7,094 bases of DNA from Candidatus Latescibacterota bacterium. GTDB lineage: Bacteria; Latescibacterota; 4484-107. The notes below the pieces were generated by a model. It saw nothing but the letters and a program-made list of their open reading frames with translations, had not been told where the DNA came from and ran no database searches. The stretch's first letter is position 1. Each line of letters begins with the position of its first letter. Of this stretch, positions 1-5,144 are shown piece by piece. The DNA is taken from assembly GCA_030613045.1 (NCBI GenBank), contig JAUWMS010000126.1, positions 1 to 7,094 on the forward strand, written 5' to 3'. Made by a program: the position numbers and the translations under genes.

Positions 1-1
1 T

Positions 2-613
2 AAGGCGGTCACGCTAAGTTTCGAGGATGCGTACGCGAGTGTGTACGAATACGCGTGGCCGATTATGGAGCGGCACGGATTCCGGGGTACGCTCTTTGTG
101 GTGGCGGGATACGTGGGAATGGAAAATCAATGGGATGCCAATTTCGGGGGACGGCGGTTTCGGCATTTGAACTGGGCCGAGCTAAAGAAGTTGTCCGAGG
201 CGGGATGGGAGATCGGGAGCCATACGTTGTCGCACCGGGATCTGACCGCGCTGTCCCCGGATGAATTAACGCGGGAGTTGCGGGACTCGAAGCAGGCTCT
301 TGAGGATGCGTTAGGGATTTCCGTTGATATTCTGTCCTATCCCTTCGGACGGTACGACGAGCGGGTTCGGGATGCGGCGATGGAGGCCGGCTATCGGATG
401 GGATGCGCCTTTTTCCCGCACAGGGACGATCCGTTCACGGTGGCGCAGACCGCGATTTATCGAATGGATACCATGCTGGATTTCGAGGCGAAGGCTACGG
501 GAAATGCGCTGTCCGGCTTGGAGCGCTTCCGGGGACGCTTGATCAACAGTCTATCCATGGGAACGTCGGTGATGCAGCGCTTGGGGATTGTTAGAGGAGA
601 AGCCGAAACGTGA
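2..613 (+). CDS. Polysaccharide deacetylase family protein (NodB fold), 5' truncated by window edge
   Basis: This is the C-terminal 203 residues of a carbohydrate esterase 4-type deacetylase. The family removes N- or O-acetyl groups from polysaccharides or peptidoglycan using a divalent metal. The reading frame is open from base 2, upstream of the first in-frame GTG (41), and that stretch encodes family motif 1 (LSFEDAY, fragment residues 5-11), so 41 is not the true start. Motif 2, SHTLSHRDL, supplies the two metal-binding histidines (fragment residues 74 and 78). Motif 3 is SYPFGRYD (112-119). The canonical motif 1 is TFDDG. Here Glu replaces the first Asp, normally the catalytic base, while the second, metal-binding Asp is kept. 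The gene ends 25 bp before the DUF4258 start on the same strand. The substrate cannot be told; surface polysaccharide is a family-level inference. Confidence 0.93.
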   Translation, partial: KAVTLSFEDAYASVYEYAWPIMERHGFRGTLFVVAGYVGMENQWDANFGGRRFRHLNWAELKKLSEAGWEIGSHTLSHRDLTALSPDELTRELRDSKQALEDALGISVDILSYPFGRYDERVRDAAMEAGYRMGCAFFPHRDDPFTVAQTAIYRMDTMLDFEAKATGNALSGLERFRGRLINSLSMGTSVMQRLGIVRGEAET

Positions 614-638
614 AGCCGATCTCGGAAGGGAACAAAGC

Positions 639-920
639 ATGGAAATCCGGATTGATCCGCACACCTTAGCACGCGCTGAGGAGCGAGGCGCAAATGAAAC
701 GAAAATTGAAGACGTGATCCACACAGGGTTCTCTACACCAGCGAAATACGACCGTATGGGAAAAACCAAAGTCTATGACTTTAACCAGGAGTGGCACGGT
801 AAAATCTATGAGCAAAAAAGAGTGGAGGTGTTCTACACTGTTGAGAGAGAGGTGATCATAACCGCGACGGTGTATGTCTTCTACGGAAAATGGGAGGAAA
901 AAAATGCAGATTCAATATAA
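639..920 (+). CDS. DUF4258-like small protein, putative toxin of a two-gene TA-like unit
   Basis: A 93-residue soluble protein. The N-terminal HTLARAEERG segment followed by a helix (ETKIEDVI) matches the DUF4258 pattern of a conserved His, Arg and ERG. The C-terminal half alternates hydrophobic residues (VEVFYTVEREVIITATVYVFYG), as in a RelE/ParE-like beta-sheet. I chose ATG 639 over the in-frame upstream TTG at 588 because GGAAGGG lies 8 nt before it (624-630), the family match begins there, and 588 would overlap the deacetylase. The 3' end overlaps the DUF2283 gene by 17 bp, implying translational coupling. GC is about 47% (112/240 by hand count over 661-900), lower than the flanking genes. 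Its role as an RNase-type toxin is inferred from fold resemblance and gene arrangement; no catalytic residue can be assigned. Confidence 0.8.
   Translation: MEIRIDPHTLARAEERGANETKIEDVIHTGFSTPAKYDRMGKTKVYDFNQEWHGKIYEQKRVEVFYTVEREVIITATVYVFYGKWEEKNADSI
892..897 (+). promoter_or_regulatory. Shine-Dalgarno site of the DUF2283 gene
   Basis: GGGAGG sits 6 nt upstream of ATG 904, inside the 3' end of the DUF4258 gene. It favours 904 over the upstream in-frame start at 874, which lacks a comparable site and would add 10 residues foreign to the family. Confidence 0.75.
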
Positions 921-1119
921 TGCTAAAACAGACTTGCTCTACCTTCGTCTGGATGAACAAAAGCAGCAGGTGATGAACAGGCGGCTCTCCGAGGACATCG
1001 TGCTGGATGTTGGGGAAGATGACCGAATTGTTGGCATTGAAATCCTGGATGCTTCCAGACATCTGAATCTGGAGAAATTATTGCCCGTGGAATATGCGAT
1101 TTCCCTTGCAGCGGCCTGA
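904..1119 (+). CDS. DUF2283 family small protein, putative antitoxin partner
   Basis: A 71-residue acidic protein. The N-terminal IQYNAKTDLLYLRLDE and the core IVLDVGEDDRIVGIEILDAS (residues 32-51) are close to the DUF2283 consensus (a Y...D.LY.RL strand pair, then a D....G.IVGIEI..AS strand-turn-strand). The gene overlaps the DUF4258 gene by 17 bp and reads in the same direction, a toxin-first order like that of HigBA or BrnTA. I recall DUF4258 and DUF2283 as frequent neighbours, which supports an antitoxin role, but this is recollection plus inference, not shown here. No DNA-binding HTH or ribbon-helix-helix motif is evident, so autoregulation of the usual type is not supported. GC is about 47% (102/216). 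Confidence 0.88.
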   Translation: MQIQYNAKTDLLYLRLDEQKQQVMNRRLSEDIVLDVGEDDRIVGIEILDASRHLNLEKLLPVEYAISLAAA

Positions 1120-1152
1120 AGAGGGCTGGCTACGACAGCGCATCGGCGGTTT

Positions 1153-1170
1153 GCGCTTCGCTAAAAGCGC
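1153..1170 (+). other. Short GC-rich hairpin after the DUF4258/DUF2283 unit
   Basis: GCGCTT (1153-1158) and AAGCGC (1165-1170) form a perfect 6-bp stem with a 6-nt loop, 33 nt after the DUF2283 stop. There is no following T-tract, so it is at best a weak or factor-dependent 3' end for the pair. Confidence 0.35.
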
Positions 1171-1174
1171 CAGA

Positions 1175-1216
1175 TATAGGTAGAGTCTTCCTTTGCCTCT
1201 ACCTATACCTCTACCT
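1175..1216. repeat. Hexamer microrepeat forming an inverted repeat
   Basis: TATAGGTAGAG (1175-1185) is an exact inverted copy of CTCTACCTATA (1197-1207), with an 11-nt spacer. The right arm continues as a period-6 tandem (CCTCTA-CCTATA-CCTCTA-CCT, 1196-1216). The element occupies the gap between the DUF2283 gene and the transporter. A perfect 11-bp stem could form in the leader of the transporter mRNA, but no T-run follows. Function unknown. Confidence 0.8.
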
Positions 1217-1233
1217 GCTTTTCCTGAAGTTCA

Positions 1234-1240
1234 AAGGAGG
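1234..1240 (+). promoter_or_regulatory. Strong Shine-Dalgarno deciding a GTG start
   Basis: AAGGAGG, a near-perfect anti-16S match, lies 8 nt before GTG 1249. It selects this GTG over the in-frame ATG at 1267, which has no comparable site. Confidence 0.85.
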
Positions 1241-1248
1241 ACAACTGA

Positions 1249-2907
1249 GTGGCGTCACAGTGGAACATGTTTTCGTTTTTCGGCCTGCTGGGAGGGTTGA
1301 GTCTGTTTCTCTTCGGCATGCGGTTCGGGAGCCGGGGGCTTCAAAAGGCGGCGGGATGGCGGCTTCGGGCCATATTGAGTGCGCTGACGAAGAATCGCTT
1401 CGTGGGGGTGTTGGTTGGCATTTTGATTACGTTTATCACGCAGAGCAGCAGCGCGACGACGGTGATGTTGGTGGGGTTCACGGATGCGGGATTGCTGGTG
1501 CTGCGGCAAACGCTGGGGATCATCCTCGGGGCGGATGTTGGTACAACGATCACGGTACAGTTGATTTCGTTTAAGATTTTCGACTTTGCGTTGCTGATCA
1601 TTGCGGTGGGGTTTCTGATTATGACCGTGTGCAAAACCCGGCCGCGTCAGAGCATCGGGCAAATTGTGATGGGCTTCGGGATGATTTTTCTGGGGATGAA
1701 GATCATGGCGGAGTCCGTGGAGCCGCTGCGGAATGCGCCGCTGTTTCGGCTGATTCTTCAGGAGGGCGGGAAAAATCCGTTGTTGGGCGTATTTCTGGCC
1801 ACGGCCTTTACCGCGCTGATTCAGAGCAGCGGAGCCACCTTGGGATTGGTGCTGTCGCTGTCGTTTCAGGGGCTGCTGAATTTGGAATCCGCGCTTCCGC
1901 TGATCTTCGGGGCCAACATCGGGACGTGCGCCACCGCGCTGTTGGCGAGTTCCGGAACGAGCGTGCACGCCCGGCGCGTGGCCTGGGCGCATACGATTTT
2001 CAAGGTGGTGGGCGTGCTGCTCTTTTTGCCATTTATAAACGGCTTTTCCCGAATAGTGGCGTGGACCGCCGTTGACATTTCCCGCCAGATCGCGAATGCG
2101 CATTCTCTGTTCAACGTGGCGATGACGCTGATTTCCCTGCCCCTGGTACCGTGGTTTGCGCGGCTGGTGGAAGGAATCGTGAAGGATGAAAAGGGCGGGG
2201 AGGCGTTTCAGCCCAAGCATCTCGACGAGCGCGTACTGCACATCCCGTCGCTGGGATTGGCGCAGGCGATGCGGGAGGTGATGCGGATGGCGGACCGGGC
2301 GTACGACATGCTGGCGCAGGTGATGCCGGTGATCAAGCGGAACGACGACACGTTGCGACAACAGATTATCGCGATGGACGACGAGGTGGATCTGTTGGAT
2401 GAGTCCATCACAGCCTATCTGACGCAGCTTTCCAGGCAGGAGCTTTCGGAGGAGGAGTCGGCTTATGAGACCGCGCTGTTGTTCGTCGTCCGGGAGATCG
2501 AGCGCATCGGCGACATTGTGAGCAAGGATCTGATGACGTATGCCCGGAAGAAGATCGAGCGAAATTTCTATTTCTCCCACGAGGGATTCCACGAGATCCG
2601 GGATTTTCATGCGCGGGTGCTGCACAATGTGCGGGTGGCGATTGATGCCTTCGCCACCTCGGACGTGAAGCTGGCCGGGGAGCTGATCGAGGAAGACCGC
2701 CGGATCGCGGAGCTTGAGAAAGAATTGGAAAGTTCCCACCTCGACCGGCTGCGTCGGGGCTTGGCGGAGAGTTTCGAGACGAGCACGGTGCATCTGGATC
2801 TGATCAGCGATCTGCGCCGCGTCCACTCGCACGCCAGTGGAATTGCCATGGCGATATTGGGAAGATTCAAGGAGCGTGAAGCGGAGAGCGCACTACGCAA
2901 TACGTAA
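1249..2907 (+). CDS. Na/Pi cotransporter family protein with C-terminal PhoU-like domain
   Basis: A 552-residue inner-membrane protein of the NptA/YjbB type, which moves inorganic phosphate coupled to sodium. The membrane part (about residues 8-305) has the two inverted-topology repeats of the Na_Pi_cotrans family. Each carries its QSS signature: QSSSATT at 65-71 and QSSGAT at 192-197. Each is followed by a GADVGTT (94-100) or GANIGTCAT (221-229) hairpin motif. From about residue 335 a soluble helical PhoU-like domain follows, with REIERIGD (415-422) and DLISDLRRVHSHA (517-529) marking its two three-helix halves. This size and order are usual for bacterial family members. Transport direction (uptake or efflux) cannot be read from sequence. 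Start GTG 1249 is set by AAGGAGG. The last codons and stop lie inside a heptamer repeat. The gene is 40 bp upstream of asnS on the same strand, so co-transcription is possible. Confidence 0.95.
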   Translation: MASQWNMFSFFGLLGGLSLFLFGMRFGSRGLQKAAGWRLRAILSALTKNRFVGVLVGILITFITQSSSATTVMLVGFTDAGLLVLRQTLGIILGADVGTTITVQLISFKIFDFALLIIAVGFLIMTVCKTRPRQSIGQIVMGFGMIFLGMKIMAESVEPLRNAPLFRLILQEGGKNPLLGVFLATAFTALIQSSGATLGLVLSLSFQGLLNLESALPLIFGANIGTCATALLASSGTSVHARRVAWAHTIFKVVGVLLFLPFINGFSRIVAWTAVDISRQIANAHSLFNVAMTLISLPLVPWFARLVEGIVKDEKGGEAFQPKHLDERVLHIPSLGLAQAMREVMRMADRAYDMLAQVMPVIKRNDDTLRQQIIAMDDEVDLLDESITAYLTQLSRQELSEEESAYETALLFVVREIERIGDIVSKDLMTYARKKIERNFYFSHEGFHEIRDFHARVLHNVRVAIDAFATSDVKLAGELIEEDRRIAELEKELESSHLDRLRRGLAESFETSTVHLDLISDLRRVHSHASGIAMAILGRFKEREAESALRNT

Positions 2908-2937
2908 TACGTAATACCTGAAACGGACAACGGACAG
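2894..2937. repeat. Two adjacent heptamer tandem microrepeats
   Basis: TACGCAA-TACGTAA-TACGTAA-TACC (2894-2918) is three and a half copies of a 7-bp unit. Six bases later CGGACAA-CGGACAG (2924-2937) is a second, unrelated 7-bp tandem. The first array supplies the final codons (L-R-N-T) and the TAA stop of the transporter. The second runs into the Shine-Dalgarno of asnS (AGGAG, 2936-2940). Confidence 0.85.
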
Positions 2938-2947
2938 GAGTGCAGCG

Positions 2948-4240
2948 ATGAAACAAACGTATATTTCGGAGATCGGAAAACACGAAGGGCAGAAGGTGAC
3001 GATCCGGGGGTGGCTGTATAATAAACGGTCGAGCGGGAAGCTGCATTTTCTGCAGGTGCGGGACGGCACGGGGATCGTTCAGTGTGTGGTGTTCAAGGGG
3101 GACGTGTCGGAGGAGGTGTTCGGTCGGTCGGATGCGGCCACGCAGGAGTCGTCGGTGGTGGTGCAAGGCGTGGTGCGGGCGGACAAGCGGTCGGCTATCG
3201 GCTTCGAGGTGGGGGTGACGGATCTGAAGATCGTGCAGGCGGCCCAGGAGTATCCGATTGCCAAAAAGGATCATGGCGTGGGCTTTTTGATGGACCACCG
3301 GCATTTGTGGCTGCGTTCGTCGCGGCAGCACGCGATCCTCAGGGTGCGGAGTGAGATCGTGAAGGCGTGTCGCGATTATTACGACGAGCGCGGATTTACG
3401 CTGGTGGACGCCCCGATTTTTACCCCGACCGCGTGCGAAGGGACTACGACCTTGTTCGAGACGGACTACTTCGGGGAGAAGGCTTACCTGACGCAGAGCG
3501 GACAGTTGTATATGGAGGCCGCCGCGATGGCGTTCGGGAAGGTGTATTGCTTCGGGCCGACGTTCCGGGCGGAGAAGTCCAAGACGCGCAGGCATCTTAC
3601 GGAATTCTGGATGATCGAGCCGGAGGTGGCCTTCTACGATCTAAACGATGATATGGATCTGGCGGAGGATTTTGTGGCGTACGTGGTGGCGCGCGTGCTG
3701 GCGAATCGAAGGCCGGAGCTTTTAGTTTTGGAGCGGGACGTGGCCAAGTTGGAGCAGGTGCAAAAGCCCTTTCCCCGGATTTCGTACGACGAGGCCCTGG
3801 CGATCCTCAAGGAGCACGGCGTGGACGTGCCCTGGGGCGAGGACTTCGGAGGCGATGAGGAGACCATGCTGGCGAATCACTTCGACCGGCCGGTGCTGGT
3901 TCACCGGTATCCGGCTCGGTGTAAGGCGTTCTATATGAAGGGGGATCCGGAGGACGCGCTCAAGGCGTTGTGTGTGGATATGCTCGCTCCGGAGGGCTAC
4001 GGCGAGATCATCGGCGGCGGACAGCGGGAGGACGACTTAGAGACGTTGGAGCGGAAAATTGAGGAGCACGGACTTCCGAAGGAGGCGTTCGAGTGGTATC
4101 TCGATGTGCGGCGATACGGATCGGTACCGCACGCGGGATTCGGCCTGGGGATCGAACGGACCGTGGCGTGGATTTGTGGGCTGAAGCACGTGCGGGAGAC
4201 GATCCCGTTTCCGAGGATGCTGGAGCGGTTGCGGCCATAG
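2948..4240 (+). CDS. asnS: Asparagine--tRNA ligase (AsnRS)
   Basis: A 430-residue class IIb aminoacyl-tRNA synthetase that charges tRNA-Asn with asparagine in the cytoplasm. An N-terminal OB-fold anticodon-binding domain (about 15-100; [22 protein letters not shown]) is followed by a hinge (DHRHLWLRS, 116-124) and the catalytic core. Motif 2 is [21 protein letters not shown] (206-226, including the FRAEKS loop). Motif 3 is [13 protein letters not shown] (397-409), with the IPFPR tail (419-423). [11 protein letters not shown] (321-331) is the AsnRS-type signature that distinguishes it from AspRS. The length fits the shorter (about 430-440 residue) bacterial/archaeal AsnRS group rather than the 466-residue E. 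coli form. ATG 2948 has AGGAG 7 nt upstream (2936-2940). A strong terminator follows. Its presence implies direct Asn-tRNA charging, though an additional transamidation route cannot be excluded. Confidence 0.97.
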   Translation: MKQTYISEIGKHEGQKVTIRGWLYNKRSSGKLHFLQVRDGTGIVQCVVFKGDVSEEVFGRSDAATQESSVVVQGVVRADKRSAIGFEVGVTDLKIVQAAQEYPIAKKDHGVGFLMDHRHLWLRSSRQHAILRVRSEIVKACRDYYDERGFTLVDAPIFTPTACEGTTTLFETDYFGEKAYLTQSGQLYMEAAAMAFGKVYCFGPTFRAEKSKTRRHLTEFWMIEPEVAFYDLNDDMDLAEDFVAYVVARVLANRRPELLVLERDVAKLEQVQKPFPRISYDEALAILKEHGVDVPWGEDFGGDEETMLANHFDRPVLVHRYPARCKAFYMKGDPEDALKALCVDMLAPEGYGEIIGGGQREDDLETLERKIEEHGLPKEAFEWYLDVRRYGSVPHAGFGLGIERTVAWICGLKHVRETIPFPRMLERLRP

Positions 4241-4265
4241 GCCTCAGGCTTTGTGAGAAGACACG

Positions 4266-4300
4266 ATGGGGAGCATCAGTTTTGGATGCTCCCCATTTTT
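4266..4300 (+). terminator. Rho-independent terminator of asnS
   Basis: A perfect 12-bp stem (4266-4277 paired with 4285-4296, ATGGGGAGCATC and its complement) with a 7-nt loop is followed directly by T5 (4296-4300), 25 nt after the asnS stop. The stem also lies downstream of the convergent 4320-4868 gene. Read on the minus strand it lacks a good U-tract, so it should act mainly on asnS. Confidence 0.93.
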
Positions 4301-4319
4301 AGCTCCTTCCCCAGAAAGC

Positions 4320-4868
4320 TCATCGCCGCATCGCCTTGATGGATCCCCAACGAGCGTCCCGAACGGGCGTCTCCTCCGGCCCCAGCAGTTCGATCTCGTA
4401 ATACTCCGAAGTTCCAATAGCCGAAAACTCCAGGTTATCCACGACGGTGCTTGGCGGCAACGCAAAGGTGACCCACTGGTTCGTAAGCATCTCTCCGTTC
4501 TCCACCCTTTCCTTCAGTTCTCCCCACGGCTCTCTCCCAACGCCATCGTCCGAGGCGCGTCCTCCGAGATAGGCTCGCAGCGTATAGAACCCGGATTGCG
4601 CGCCAACGTACACCCGGAACTGCGCCAGCGCCACCGGCTCCGGAAAATCGAATAACAGGACGCCCTTGCCTTCCCATAGGAAGAACGCAGGGGACCCCTC
4701 GTTGCCCGGATATTTCCCGTCGAACAGGGCCGACAGATCCCCCTGATACTCATTCCACGTGGTTGCCCTCGTCACCGCGTCCGGCGTCCAATTCCTCCGT
4801 GCGCCGTAAGCCCAGGAAAACGCAGTCAGCACAATTCCCGCCAAAACAAACCCCGTCTTGGCCTTCAT
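4320..4868 (-). CDS. Exported small protein with discoidin-like (F5/8 type C-like) fold, function unknown
   Basis: A 182-residue protein with an N-terminal signal peptide: MKAK, a hydrophobic core TGFVLAGIVLTAFSWA (5-20), and probable cleavage near AYGA. The mature part resembles a galactose-binding, discoidin-like beta-sandwich. ALFDGKYPGNEG (47-58) looks like the '.LFDGD' opening strand; LLFDFPEPVALAQFRVYVGA (71-90) and YYEIELLG (156-163) look like the core strands that carry carbohydrate- or surface-binding domains in that clan. The match is by pattern only. No cysteines or catalytic motif are seen. The start ATG (4866-4868) has GGGAGG 7 nt upstream. The gene is convergent with asnS (79-bp gap) and lies 276 bp downstream of the co-directional DUF362 gene, which is also exported. 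It could be a small adhesin or polysaccharide-binding module; this is inference. Confidence 0.75.
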   Translation of the reverse strand: MKAKTGFVLAGIVLTAFSWAYGARRNWTPDAVTRATTWNEYQGDLSALFDGKYPGNEGSPAFFLWEGKGVLLFDFPEPVALAQFRVYVGAQSGFYTLRAYLGGRASDDGVGREPWGELKERVENGEMLTNQWVTFALPPSTVVDNLEFSAIGTSEYYEIELLGPEETPVRDARWGSIKAMRR

Positions 4869-4902
4869 GCCCTATCCTCCCTCTGTGTTATGTTCGTACT
4901 CA

Positions 4903-4924
4903 GGCACGAAACAAAGTGCGTGCC
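4903..4924 (-). other. Hairpin in the leader of the 4320-4868 gene
   Basis: GGCACG (4903-4908) and CGTGCC (4919-4924) form a perfect 6-bp stem with a 10-nt loop, 34 nt upstream of the start codon. It could be an operator or 5'-UTR structure. A 6-bp stem is not rare by chance. No convincing promoter elements were found in the surrounding 4869-5003 stretch. Confidence 0.3.
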
Positions 4925-5003
4925 GTTCGATCTGCGTCGCTCCGCTGTGTAGCCTCTAAGTAGATGGAAAACTTACCTTCATAAACTTCCATGTGGTGAT
5001 TCT

Positions 5004-5081
5004 AAGGAATTCAGGAACCCAGGAGAGGACTGTAATGCATTTCGGAAGGATTGTTTTTCTCCTGGCCTCCTGGTTTCCTCA
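5004..5081. repeat. Inverted pair of octamer tandem microrepeats
   Basis: Left array AAGGAATT-CAGGAACC-CAGGAGAG (5004-5027) and right array TCTCCTGG-CCTCCTGG-TTTCCTCA (5058-5081) each have period 8. The right array is an imperfect inverted copy of the left: 5005-5026 against 5058-5079 gives 18 of 22 complementary positions across a 31-nt loop. The element lies in the 276-bp gap downstream of the DUF362 gene. It could form a long hairpin in the DUF362 mRNA 3' region, but no U-tract follows on the minus strand. Confidence 0.75.
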
Positions 5082-5113
5082 TTGTGAAAAGAATTTTGTC
5101 CGGGAGCTTACAA

Positions 5114-5129
5114 ATCTCCTCGTGGAGAT
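5114..5129 (-). terminator. Weak candidate hairpin after the DUF362 gene
   Basis: ATCTCC-TCGT-GGAGAT is a perfect 6-bp stem with a tetraloop, 15 nt past the DUF362 stop. Read on the minus strand it is followed by TTGTAAG, a poor U-tract. It may protect the mRNA 3' end or terminate weakly. Confidence 0.3.
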
Positions 5130-5144
5130 CCTCAACCGGAACGC

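Noticed and set aside
588..638. An upstream TTG start for the DUF4258 gene
   Set aside because: It would overlap the deacetylase end and add 17 charged residues outside the family match. ATG 639 has GGAAGGG at good spacing.
1151..1180. A sigma70-like promoter (TTGCGC, 18 bp, TATAGG) before the transporter
   Set aside because: It matches the consensus at only about 3/6 and 4/6 positions and overlaps two hairpins, and promoter consensus differs in FCB-type bacteria.
1175..1216. A CRISPR array or insertion-sequence end
   Set aside because: There is no spacer-repeat periodicity of 60-70 bp, no transposase and no target duplication. The unit is a 6-bp simple repeat.
1255..2832. A 525-codon open frame antisense to the phosphate transporter
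   Set aside because: The product is rich in Arg, His, Gln and Pro with no domain pattern, the usual shadow of a GC-rich membrane-protein gene. The sense frame has both QSS motifs, a PhoU domain and a strong ribosome-binding site.
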